Origin: Puia dinghuensis
GTDB taxonomy: Bacteria > Bacteroidota > Bacteroidia > Chitinophagales > Chitinophagaceae
Reading direction: 5' to 3'
DNA: 62,564 nucleotides
NCBI GenBank assembly: GCA_026225275.1
Contig: JAMFSL010000173.1
Span: forward strand, 1-62,564
A program made the position numbers and the translations under genes. Below, piece by piece: positions 53,722 to 61,404 of this stretch. The notes beneath the pieces were generated by a model. The model did not search any database. It was not told the origin of the DNA and saw nothing but the letters and a program-made list of their open reading frames with translations. Positions within the stretch are counted from its first letter, which is position 1. Each line of letters opens with the position of its first letter.

Positions 53722-55059
53722 TTAATGGGCAAAGTCGTCGCTGTAAATGTCTTTTCCGTCGGCGGTTTTCAGCCGGACAAAATCCACTGCGCACAACCCG
53801 TTGGAGATAAAGCCAAGGCCGGTGATCAGCCCGCATGATTTTTCATAGGCGGCGGAGAATACTTCAACATCATTGATACGGATACTTACTTTCTTATTTT
53901 TTACCTGCATCTCGAGGTTCTGCCAGTTGTTCACATCCATTCCCAATGCGGAAAGATCGTTGGTCCTGCCGCTGAAGATATTATCGCCGAACTGGGCATT
54001 CAACGAGCTGGTGCAGCCTTTTAAGGTGTTTTGAAAATACATGAAATAGTGCTGACAAAATATTTCGGTCATCAGATAGGGGCAGGCTGTATTCCTGCAT
54101 TCGTTGACCTTTATCCTGCAGGTGAGGGTGAAGCTATCGCTGTTATAGGTAATGGCGGTGGGGAAATAAACCTGGCAATATTCATTGTCTTTTTGCCGGT
54201 CGATTTTATTGTTTGCCAGATCGTCTGCCGTGACCTGCATCGATCCCTCGATATTGCTCCTGGCCGAAAGGATATATTGAGGTATGCTCCTGGGTGCTCT
54301 CTCCTTGGCGTAAAAGAGCCAGCGATCCGTAGGAATACTTACCGGCAATGTTCTGATGATTTGATCATTGGCGATCAGTTTAGCGTTATGGTATCCCGGC
54401 TCATAATAGATATCTGTGAGGGTATAGGTCTTCTTCAATATTTTAACCCGCCGATTCCGGTCCCAGGATTGCTGGATAAAAAAGCTGTCTGCGTTTACAT
54501 CATCGATGTTGTACTTGAAAATGACGGTATTGGGAAGGTCGTTCCGGGTGGCCTTGACAACGGAAAACTGCGCTGTTTCCGCATGGATACCGCCAGGTTT
54601 TCGGATCCTGATGACGGCCAGTGACCCGAGTGCGGCTATCAACAGGAGGCCGGCAATGAGCAGGGGCCTGGCGGGTCCGAATTTCGGCCGGACCGGGCCG
54701 CCGGGTGAGGGTTTGGGCCGGACCTGATGGGTGACGGGATTTTCGGCCGGACCGTCTTCGGCGGCGACCATCGTCCTGGCGCTGTGATCCCTTTTAAATC
54801 GCTGCCAGTTGTCATATCCGACTGACCGGGCCAGAGCATCCAGTGTGGCTATTTGGGGTAACCGTGAAAACTGTCCATTCAGTAAACGTTTGATCGTGGA
54901 GAGGCTGATCAAAACTCCTGTCCGGGATTCGATCCATTCAGACAGAAAATTCAGGTCCCGTTGGACCAGTTTTTTTGTATCCGGAAAACCGGCCTGTTGG
55001 CAAAGCGCCACCATGCAAATTTTCACCCATTCATGCTCGCTTTCTGAATTTGAAGGCAT
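53722..55059 (-). CDS. Transmembrane one-component regulator: HTH inside, PKD/lectin-like module outside
   Basis: A 445-aa protein. Residues about 28-90 form a helix-turn-helix-like domain (TGVLISLSTIKRLLNGQF, LPQIATLDALARSVGYDNW) that resembles XRE-type folds. A Pro-rich linker (about 100-130) leads to one membrane helix (LLIAGLLLIAALGSLAVI, about 133-150). The extracytoplasmic part has a PKD/Ig-like segment (TVIFKYNIDDVNADSFFI, about 180-255) and a concanavalin/LamG-like beta sandwich (DSFTLTCRIKVNE, MDVNNWQNLEMQVKNKKVSI, about 270-445) with five to six cysteines that could pair. The layout suggests a receptor that senses a glycan or envelope ligand and acts on DNA at the membrane. It is divergent from the membrane protein at 55159, a plausible target. 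Confidence 0.75.
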   Translation of the reverse strand: MPSNSESEHEWVKICMVALCQQAGFPDTKKLVQRDLNFLSEWIESRTGVLISLSTIKRLLNGQFSRLPQIATLDALARSVGYDNWQRFKRDHSARTMVAAEDGPAENPVTHQVRPKPSPGGPVRPKFGPARPLLIAGLLLIAALGSLAVIRIRKPGGIHAETAQFSVVKATRNDLPNTVIFKYNIDDVNADSFFIQQSWDRNRRVKILKKTYTLTDIYYEPGYHNAKLIANDQIIRTLPVSIPTDRWLFYAKERAPRSIPQYILSARSNIEGSMQVTADDLANNKIDRQKDNEYCQVYFPTAITYNSDSFTLTCRIKVNECRNTACPYLMTEIFCQHYFMYFQNTLKGCTSSLNAQFGDNIFSGRTNDLSALGMDVNNWQNLEMQVKNKKVSIRINDVEVFSAAYEKSCGLITGLGFISNGLCAVDFVRLKTADGKDIYSDDFAH

Positions 55060-55124
55060 TTTGGACGTATTTGAACGGCTTTTGACAGTGAAATGATAAT
55101 GAGAATATGAATTTTTGCCTCTTT

Positions 55125-55132
55125 CAAATTTA
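55125..55132 (-). promoter_or_regulatory. Candidate -7 box of the transmembrane regulator gene
   Basis: On the minus strand the sequence is TAAATTTG, matching TAnnTTTG, about 66 bp before the ATG at 55059. The -33 region (55152-55155) is not a good TTTG. It lies in the 99-bp divergent spacer, so a regulator bound here could affect both genes. Confidence 0.38.
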
Positions 55133-55158
55133 ATCTTTAAACAGGTAAAAACAGTACT

Positions 55159-55635
55159 ATGAATCGCTTTTTAAAAACCGTCCTGCTGACAGGACTATTC
55201 GTCGGTACGACCGATATTGTCTCAGCCTATGTTTCCCAATGGATCAAAACGGGGAAATATGCCGAAAAAATGCTGAATTATATTGCCGGTGGAGCATTGG
55301 GATTGGAAACATCCATCCCGGGTGGGAATGGGATGGCCTTATTGGGCCTCTTCTTTCATTACTTTATCGCCTTTTCATTCACGTTACTTTTTTTCCTGCT
55401 ATTGCCCAGAGTAAAGTTCCTGGCCTTTAATAAATACCTGATAGGGATGTTATACGCGGTGTTTGTGAATGTGGTCATGGGGCTGGTGATCCTGCCCCTA
55501 AGCCGGCTGCCGACAGGGCCATTCAATGTGGCGCATTCTGTTGTGGATTGGATCGTTTTGGGCGTGCTGTTTGGAGTTCCTATTGCGTACAACGCGTATA
55601 AGTACTATGGGTTGGACGGGAGGACTAATGATTGA
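55159..55635 (+). CDS. Small four-helix integral membrane protein (DUF1440/YagU-like)
   Basis: A 158-aa membrane protein with four predicted helices (about 8-28, 60-85, 95-115, 125-148). It starts MNRFLKTVLLTGLFVGTTD and has GGNGMALLGLFFHYFIAFSF and an end motif VLGVLFGVPIAYNAY. Proteins of this shape are widespread in Bacteroidota as stand-alone genes with no known role and are sometimes grouped with YagU. It is divergent from the transmembrane HTH regulator and is followed by a strong bidirectional terminator 13 bp after its stop. Confidence 0.75.
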   Translation: MNRFLKTVLLTGLFVGTTDIVSAYVSQWIKTGKYAEKMLNYIAGGALGLETSIPGGNGMALLGLFFHYFIAFSFTLLFFLLLPRVKFLAFNKYLIGMLYAVFVNVVMGLVILPLSRLPTGPFNVAHSVVDWIVLGVLFGVPIAYNAYKYYGLDGRTND

Positions 55636-55647
55636 TGCATAAAAAAA

Positions 55648-55669
55648 CCGCCCGGCTAACGCTGGGCGG
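55648..55669. terminator. Bidirectional Rho-independent terminator
   Basis: A 9-bp stem CCGCCCGGC / GCTGGGCGG (one G-T wobble) with a TAAC loop. On the plus strand it is followed by CAAAAATTTTATTTTT; on the minus strand it is followed by a run of seven T (the A-run at 55641-55647). It ends the membrane-protein gene on the plus strand and lies 27 bp past the stop of the small ORF on the minus strand, supporting transcription from both sides. Confidence 0.88.
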
Positions 55670-55681
55670 CAAAAATTTTAT

Positions 55682-55880
55682 TTTTCAGGGTCTGTCTACT
55701 TTCGGTTCTGTCTTAGGTATTGGATGTTGGCTTTTTCGGATACGGATTTTTCTCGGTTTTCAGGGTTGGATTCGGTTCTTTTCGTTGGATTTTTGGATTT
55801 TTCTTTGGTTTTCAGGGACTTAGGATCTTGGTTTTTCTCAGGATGGATTTGGTTGGTTTTTCGGATCTGGATCTCTTTCG
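55682..55880. repeat. Low-complexity GGATTTTT/TTTTCAGGG-rich tract
   Basis: The tract is built from short recurring words: TTTTCAGGG at 55682-55690, 55757-55765 and 55809-55817; GGTTTTCAGGG at 55755-55765 and 55807-55817; and several copies of GGATTTTT. The copies are irregularly spaced. On the minus strand it encodes the Lys/Asn/Glu-rich part of the small ORF at 55696-55941. Confidence 0.55.
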
Positions 55881-55941
55881 TTGCTGATACAAAGATGGAA
55901 AAAACATAGGCCGGAAGTAAACTTTTTAGACCAACATTCAT
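55696..55941 (-). CDS. Candidate small low-complexity secreted protein
   Basis: An 81-aa frame. The start MNVGLKSLLPAYVFSIFVSA reads like a short signal peptide. The rest is a charged, Lys/Asn/Glu/Pro-rich repeat-like tail (KEIQIRKTNQ, HPEKNQDPKSLKTKEKSKNP, PENREKSVSEKANIQ) with no predicted fold. It is supported by the signal-like N-terminus and by the terminator 27 bp past its stop, which has a T-run in this direction. Against it are the absence of a promoter box and the low-complexity DNA. An upstream in-frame start at 55995 would destroy the signal sequence. It may be a disordered envelope or adhesion peptide, or not a gene. Confidence 0.45.
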   Translation of the reverse strand: MNVGLKSLLPAYVFSIFVSATKEIQIRKTNQIHPEKNQDPKSLKTKEKSKNPTKRTESNPENREKSVSEKANIQYLRQNRK

Positions 55942-56094
55942 TTTTGCCCGACGAAAGGCGGATCTGCGCGACGAACGATTTTCGGGTATAGCCATCGATC
56001 CGATCGGTAATAGGTTGATCGTGGCCGATAAGCTGGGGATGGGCTCTTAAATATTTTATTCTTTTAATATTGCAAACCTTTTTAACTTGCCGGG

Positions 56095-56700
56095 GTGAAA
56101 CCGGATTACTCTGATTTGTGGAATGCGTTTGCAGCGGGGGACGAGGAGTCGTTCCGTCAGCTGTACAGGCGCTGCTATCCGGAGTTGATGGCTTACGGGC
56201 GAAAACGTACCTGGGACCCGGAAAAGATAAAGGACGCGATCAATCAAACCTTTGCCTATTTCTGGGAAAAAAGAGAATCTCTCAGCAGGGTTACGTCAGT
56301 CAGAGCCTATATATACACTTCGTTTTCCCGTAAATTGTCCGGTTCAAACGATGGGAAGGAGGGCCTCCTGGTCCCCATGGAGCTTTTGCCCGATGAGGCG
56401 GATGACGCTCAGGCTTCTCCGGAGCATTTACTGATCAGTCGAAAAGAAGAATCTAATCTTCAGCAGCGTATAGCCCTGGCCATTTCCAAGCTGTCTGCCC
56501 GCAAAAGGGAATTGATACGGCTGAGGTATTATGAAGGGTTAAGCCATGAGGAAATCTGCAAACAAACAGGGCTTTCCTCCCGGACGGTTTATAATAAACT
56601 GCATGAGTCGGTGCAATTCCTCAGGGCCGAACTCCAATTGCTCCCGCCCAGGGAAAATGATACATTCAGGTCTTTCGCGGTCATGCTCTTTATATTTTGA
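56095..56700 (+). CDS. ECF sigma factor of a Sus-type regulatory locus
   Basis: A 201-aa sigma factor with a GTG start at 56095 (no ATG fits region 2). Region 2: ESFRQLYRRCYPELMAYGRK (about 18-37), IKDAINQTFAYFWEKRE (about 45-61), VRAYIYTSFSRKL (about 69-81). Region 4: SKLSARKRELIRLRYYEGLS (about 130-149), HEEICKQTGLSSRTVYNKLH (about 150-169) then a C-terminal helix. It is followed by FecR, SusC and SusD genes, the standard order in which FecR holds the sigma factor until the SusC-type receptor signals that substrate is bound. It should then drive the SusC/SusD genes. Confidence 0.93.
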   Translation: MKPDYSDLWNAFAAGDEESFRQLYRRCYPELMAYGRKRTWDPEKIKDAINQTFAYFWEKRESLSRVTSVRAYIYTSFSRKLSGSNDGKEGLLVPMELLPDEADDAQASPEHLLISRKEESNLQQRIALAISKLSARKRELIRLRYYEGLSHEEICKQTGLSSRTVYNKLHESVQFLRAELQLLPPRENDTFRSFAVMLFIF

Positions 56701-56804
56701 ATAAATTTTCAAAATAACGGGTAAAAAATTATCCACCTCTCTCTCTACTCTATATAAAGATCTAACCAGTGCATTCATCACTCCTGACGATTGAGATTTT
56801 GTTG

Positions 56805-57839
56805 ATGGATCAGTCATTCATTAATGACTGTCTGGTCAAAGACGTTGCGGCGACGGAGTATTGGAAAGCCTTCGAGCAGGCGCACCCGGAATGCCAGGAG
56901 GTGATCAAAGAAGCGAGAAGGTATGTGTCGGCGATATACGCTTGGGGGGAGTCGACAGAGATAGAGGAGCAGTGGGACAAGCTACAGGATATGATGAGTG
57001 AAAATGCGGGTTTGCGGCCTGCCGGATCGGTTAAGGCTATCACAGCCGTTCTGACAAAGGAGGCCCAGCCGCCAAGGTGGTTCCGCCGGCCGGTATGGAA
57101 AATGGGAGCGGCGGCGGCGTTCGTCGGTATCCTGGTCACCACCGGCTTGTATATCATCAATAGACAAAAGCAACCTCCTATATCCTATCTTTCGCTTTCT
57201 GCCCCGGCAGGGATTGTACGTAAATGCACCCTGCCGGATGGAAGCACCGTATGGCTGGATGCGGGTAGCGCCATACGCTATAAAGAAGACCCTTTGGGTA
57301 ACAGAGGAGTCGATCTGATAGAAGGACAGATCTTTTGCAAGGTGAAACACGATGCTCAGCACCCCTTCTCGGTACATACACCCGCCGGGTTGGACGTAAA
57401 AGATATAGGAACGGCCTTCAGTGTGCACAGCTATAAGGGTCTCAACAGCGAGGTCGTACGGGTGCTGGAAGGGGAAGTGGCCGTAAAGAGAGCCGACAGC
57501 ACGCTGCAATTATTGAAAGAGCGACAGGGGATGGGGCTGGATGTGCGGAATGGAACATGGTCGAACATCGACAACAGCGTCGGGGAGGATACTTCCTGGA
57601 TCAGCGGCAGGATAGAATTGAATGATGTGACTTTCGGCGAGTTGGCCATCGTACTGGAAAAAACCTATGATATCCATATTAGTTTCCAACAATCTGACCT
57701 TATGAAAAGCAGGGCGAGTACCTCATTTAACCGGAAAGATCCGGTAAAAGATGTCCTGGACGCTCTTCGGTTGATCTATGGAATCAGCTATACCTTGCAA
57801 GGCCGTTCTTTGGTCCTGTATGGGCCCGGACACCATTGA
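56805..57839 (+). CDS. FecR-family anti-sigma factor
   Basis: A 344-aa protein from the ATG at 56805 (MDQSFINDCLVKDVA); an upstream GTG is unlikely. The cytosolic N-terminus of about 90 residues binds the sigma factor. One membrane helix (AAAAFVGILVTTGLYII, about 103-119) leads to the FecR domain (RKCTLPDGSTVWLDAGSAIR, VEGQIF-type strand LIEGQIFCKVKHD, VRVLEGEVAVKR) and a C-terminal DUF4974/STN-like domain (FGELAIVLEKTYDIHISFQQ, VLDALRLIYGISYTLQG). The last domain probably pairs with the STN domain of the SusC receptor. It is 104 bp after the sigma gene and 41 bp before SusC. Confidence 0.94.
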   Translation: MDQSFINDCLVKDVAATEYWKAFEQAHPECQEVIKEARRYVSAIYAWGESTEIEEQWDKLQDMMSENAGLRPAGSVKAITAVLTKEAQPPRWFRRPVWKMGAAAAFVGILVTTGLYIINRQKQPPISYLSLSAPAGIVRKCTLPDGSTVWLDAGSAIRYKEDPLGNRGVDLIEGQIFCKVKHDAQHPFSVHTPAGLDVKDIGTAFSVHSYKGLNSEVVRVLEGEVAVKRADSTLQLLKERQGMGLDVRNGTWSNIDNSVGEDTSWISGRIELNDVTFGELAIVLEKTYDIHISFQQSDLMKSRASTSFNRKDPVKDVLDALRLIYGISYTLQGRSLVLYGPGHH

Positions 57840-57880
57840 CCCTACCTATCTATTATTGATTTTCTAACCAACTACTGCTT

Positions 57881-60800
57881 ATGCTAAAATGCCACCTTCC
57901 TCGGTATGCAGGCTTGTTATGCCTCTACCTGACTCTTTTATTTGTCTCGGCCCCGAACGCCATGGGGCAGCAAGTTCAATCGACCACGGTATCCATTTCC
58001 TTCCATGGGGAAACCCTGGATGTGTGTTTGCAAAAACTGTCCAAGCAAACGGGTATCAATATTACCTATGTGGCGGGCGGGCTCCGCAAAATAAAGGGGC
58101 CTTCTGTCAGTTTTCAAAATGAAACCCTGGAACATGTCCTGCAAAAGCTGCTGTCGGGCTCCGGATATCAGTACAAGGTAACCGGTTCGCAGGTGGTCAT
58201 TCTGCCTATAGAGAAGCAGGCCGACGTAACTCCTCCGGCTAGCCCCATCCTTTATAAAGGAAAGGTCATAGACGCGAAAGAGATGCCTTTGGAAGGCGTC
58301 AGTATATTTAATACCCGCAGCAGGCGGGGCGTTTACACCAATGCCGCAGGTGATTTTTCCATCTATGCCTCACCGGGAGAGTCCCTGGAATGTTCCGCTG
58401 TAGGACATAAAACAGAGAAAATCGGGATCAAGGCGGGTACAACCGAGCTGCGGGTAGTTCTCCAACAGGACGTTTCCGAGCTGGGTAATACGGTCATCGT
58501 GGGTTATGCTTCGAAGAGCATCGCTTCGCTGACAGGAGCTGTGCAGACCATTACGGGTGATGATGTCCGCAGTGGCGTCACGAGTGACGACGTAGCTTCG
58601 ATGCTGAAAGGAAAGGTGGTCGGGGTATATATTTCCGACCAGGCCTCGGGCGATCCGCTGAGAGCCGGCGGGCAGCTGCTCGTGCGGGGAACCAGCAGCA
58701 TGGCGGGGTATGGTTTGCTGCCTGCGAATTATGAGTTGGCAGCGCCGAATCCGGATTTTGGGCCGCTTATCGTAGTAGACGGAGTTATCAGCCCATATAC
58801 CCTGCTGCGGGATGCGGTCAACCCCAGGGATATCAAGACCATTGTATTTCTGAAAGACGCTGCCTCTACGGCCATCTATGGCTCCCGGGGAGCGGCGGGC
58901 GTCATCGTGATCACTACGCGTATCGGCACTTCCGGAAAGACGGTGGTGCAATTAGAGCAGAAGTACGGGTCCAATGTCGCCGAGCGGGGGAATATCCGTT
59001 ATATGAACGCGCCGGAGCTGAGCAACAAATTACAGACCTACTATACCGAAGGGTGGGCTGCGGATTCCTCCAGCTTTATCAGCGGCGGTTTTCCGACACT
59101 GGCCGGACTGCTGGCCTATCACCTTCCATCGCCAAGCCAGCTGACGGATACCTATAACTGGACGAAATTCAACTTTCGCACGACGACCACCGAAGAGACG
59201 AATGCCACCGTCATGGGTGGAACCGATAAGAGTCACTACTATCTTGGATTGGGTTATTACAAAGAAACCGGGACAGAAGTAGATAACTACCTGAACCGGT
59301 ACTCGCTGCGGCTGAACATGGATAATAACGTCAGTAAATTCCTGTCCTTCAACTTCAGCCTCAACGGGATCTACGATGAGGGTAACGAGCCGAACTACAC
59401 GGGTCTGCCTACGTATCTTCCCTGGTACCTCCCGTATAACCCGGACGGATCGCTTGCCAGCCAGATCTCCGTTGCCACAGGCCAGGGACCTCCCTCGGCT
59501 GCAGAGGCTAATCCGTTGTACGACAACCAGTGGAACTACAACAAGATGACGCGGGAGAATGTTTTTTCTTCTTTGAAGATCAGCCTGCATCCCTTCCCCT
59601 GGATGACCCTTTCCACGACCAATTCCGGAACCTATGTCAATTCAGGTGACGAGACCTATGACGACACCCGCAGCTTCGTAGGTTCTACTTTGGGCGCCAA
59701 TGGCTATCTGGGTAACACTTCCGCCACCAATACGTCGCTCATGACCTCCAATCTGCTGGATATCTCGAAGCATTTTGGGTTGAACGGCATCAGATTTCTG
59801 GCGGGTCAGGAATTCCAGAAGCTTCATACCTCGACCCTTGGCATTAACGTCAATACCATTCCGGCGGGTTTTACCACCATCAATACGGCCCAGAATGTCG
59901 GCAACTTCGAGGATATCCCCGCCTTGCTCCTGCGGCTGTATGGGATTACCATCCCGGCAGCCAATCCCATCACCTATGTCAATGGGACGAAAGTGGACCA
60001 GGTTAATTTCTCTGCATTCACCGATGGAGAATACGACTATGCGCAGAAATATTTCGTTACAGGTTCGTTGCGAACGGATGCCTCCACCTCTTTCGGGTCC
60101 AACCACCGGTATGGAACTTTCTATTCCGTGGGCGGCGCCTGGCTGGCGAGCAAGGAGTACTTCATTCAGCGGTTCAGTGCCATCAGCAACCTGAAGGTCC
60201 GGCTGAACTATGGCACCAACGGCAGCCAGATCGGCAACCAATTCCTGGCGCAGACCCTGTACAACTTTTCCACTACGACCTACAATGGACAGTCTTATAC
60301 TACCCTGGCTAACCTGGGAAACCCTAATTTGACCTGGGAACTTTCCAAGACGACCGATGCGGGTATCGACCTGGGATTGTTTAAGCAGCGGGTCACCCTG
60401 ACGGCCGATTTTTATAACAAGCGTAGCGACAAGCTGCTCCAGCTGGTACCCCAGACAGCCGCAGTGGGGATTGCCGAGCAGTATGAAAACGTAGGGGCGA
60501 TCAACAACAGGGGCTGGGAATTCAATCTGAATACGATCAATATCACGTCTAAAGATTTCTCCTGGTCCACGAATTTCAATATCAGCTTTAACAAGAACAG
60601 GATCATCAGCCTGGTGGGAGACTCGATGCTGGTGGAAAGCAACTACAACTATTATTACATGTATCCCGGCGACGATATCAATGCGGTAAAGGGCGTACAA
60701 TATGCAGGGGTCAATGCGCAGACGGGGCAACCTCAGTTTTGGCAACGCAATATCAATGCGCAGGGAAAGCTGGTCGGAAAGACCAGGGTCGGCACTATCG

Positions 60801-61396
60801 CGGAGGCGCTGGGGAATGAGGACAAGGCTGCGATGTATACCGTCGGGACGACCACCCCGAAATTCAACGGTGGCTTTTCCAATACCTTCACTTATAAACG
60901 CTTTACCCTGGGCATCCTCATGGAATATGTATACGGTACCAAGACCTTCAACGAAGAACGGCTGCAGCTGCAGGATGGAGGTATCGCGGGCAACAGCGAA
61001 CCGTATAACTCCATCGAATATACCAAATACCAGCATCCGTGGACGGGACCCGGCGACACGAAGGCCAATGAGCCCAGCGTCTACAGGGCGCAGAATTCCG
61101 ATTTCGGGGGCGCCAACAATAATGCCTCTTACTTCAATTCGTATATGTATGACAACAACAGCTTCCTGAGAGTGCGGAATATCCGGCTGGATTACAATAT
61201 TCCCCTGCATGGGCTGAGCAAAGCATTGAGCCGGGCTTCGGTCTACTTCAGCATGGATAATGTCTACACGCTGACCAGTCACCATTTCCTGGGTGCGGAT
61301 CCCGAGGCGCCTTATGTGGGTGGTGGCAGTCTGGGAATCGGATCGAATGTGGGTATGCCACGCCGTTACCTGGGTGGAATCCAATTGAGTTTTTAA
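57881..61396 (+). CDS. SusC/RagA TonB-dependent outer-membrane transporter with STN signalling domain
   Basis: A 1171-aa receptor. The signal peptide ends near MGQQ (residue 30). The STN domain at about 35-107 (VSISFHGETLDVCLQKLSKQ, FQNETLEHVLQKLLSGSGY) is the anti-sigma contact. A carboxypeptidase-regulatory-like barrel follows at about 123-195 (GKVIDAKEMPLEGVSIFNTR), then VIVGYASKS (TonB-box region), the plug (LKGKVVGVYISDQASGDPLR, IVFLKDAASTAIYGSRGAAG) and a barrel ending in YLGGIQLSF. It imports an oligomer bound by its SusD lipoprotein lid across the outer membrane with TonB energy. No glycoside hydrolase is visible in the window, so the substrate is unknown. Confidence 0.96.
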   Translation: MLKCHLPRYAGLLCLYLTLLFVSAPNAMGQQVQSTTVSISFHGETLDVCLQKLSKQTGINITYVAGGLRKIKGPSVSFQNETLEHVLQKLLSGSGYQYKVTGSQVVILPIEKQADVTPPASPILYKGKVIDAKEMPLEGVSIFNTRSRRGVYTNAAGDFSIYASPGESLECSAVGHKTEKIGIKAGTTELRVVLQQDVSELGNTVIVGYASKSIASLTGAVQTITGDDVRSGVTSDDVASMLKGKVVGVYISDQASGDPLRAGGQLLVRGTSSMAGYGLLPANYELAAPNPDFGPLIVVDGVISPYTLLRDAVNPRDIKTIVFLKDAASTAIYGSRGAAGVIVITTRIGTSGKTVVQLEQKYGSNVAERGNIRYMNAPELSNKLQTYYTEGWAADSSSFISGGFPTLAGLLAYHLPSPSQLTDTYNWTKFNFRTTTTEETNATVMGGTDKSHYYLGLGYYKETGTEVDNYLNRYSLRLNMDNNVSKFLSFNFSLNGIYDEGNEPNYTGLPTYLPWYLPYNPDGSLASQISVATGQGPPSAAEANPLYDNQWNYNKMTRENVFSSLKISLHPFPWMTLSTTNSGTYVNSGDETYDDTRSFVGSTLGANGYLGNTSATNTSLMTSNLLDISKHFGLNGIRFLAGQEFQKLHTSTLGINVNTIPAGFTTINTAQNVGNFEDIPALLLRLYGITIPAANPITYVNGTKVDQVNFSAFTDGEYDYAQKYFVTGSLRTDASTSFGSNHRYGTFYSVGGAWLASKEYFIQRFSAISNLKVRLNYGTNGSQIGNQFLAQTLYNFSTTTYNGQSYTTLANLGNPNLTWELSKTTDAGIDLGLFKQRVTLTADFYNKRSDKLLQLVPQTAAVGIAEQYENVGAINNRGWEFNLNTINITSKDFSWSTNFNISFNKNRIISLVGDSMLVESNYNYYYMYPGDDINAVKGVQYAGVNAQTGQPQFWQRNINAQGKLVGKTRVGTIAEALGNEDKAAMYTVGTTTPKFNGGFSNTFTYKRFTLGILMEYVYGTKTFNEERLQLQDGGIAGNSEPYNSIEYTKYQHPWTGPGDTKANEPSVYRAQNSDFGGANNNASYFNSYMYDNNSFLRVRNIRLDYNIPLHGLSKALSRASVYFSMDNVYTLTSHHFLGADPEAPYVGGGSLGIGSNVGMPRRYLGGIQLSF

Positions 61397-61404
61397 TTTA
61401 AAAA

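Noticed and set aside
55632-55823. Plus-strand frame through the low-complexity tract
   Set aside because: Phe/Trp/Gly-rich translation of repetitive DNA that runs through the terminator; the opposite strand makes a more plausible protein.
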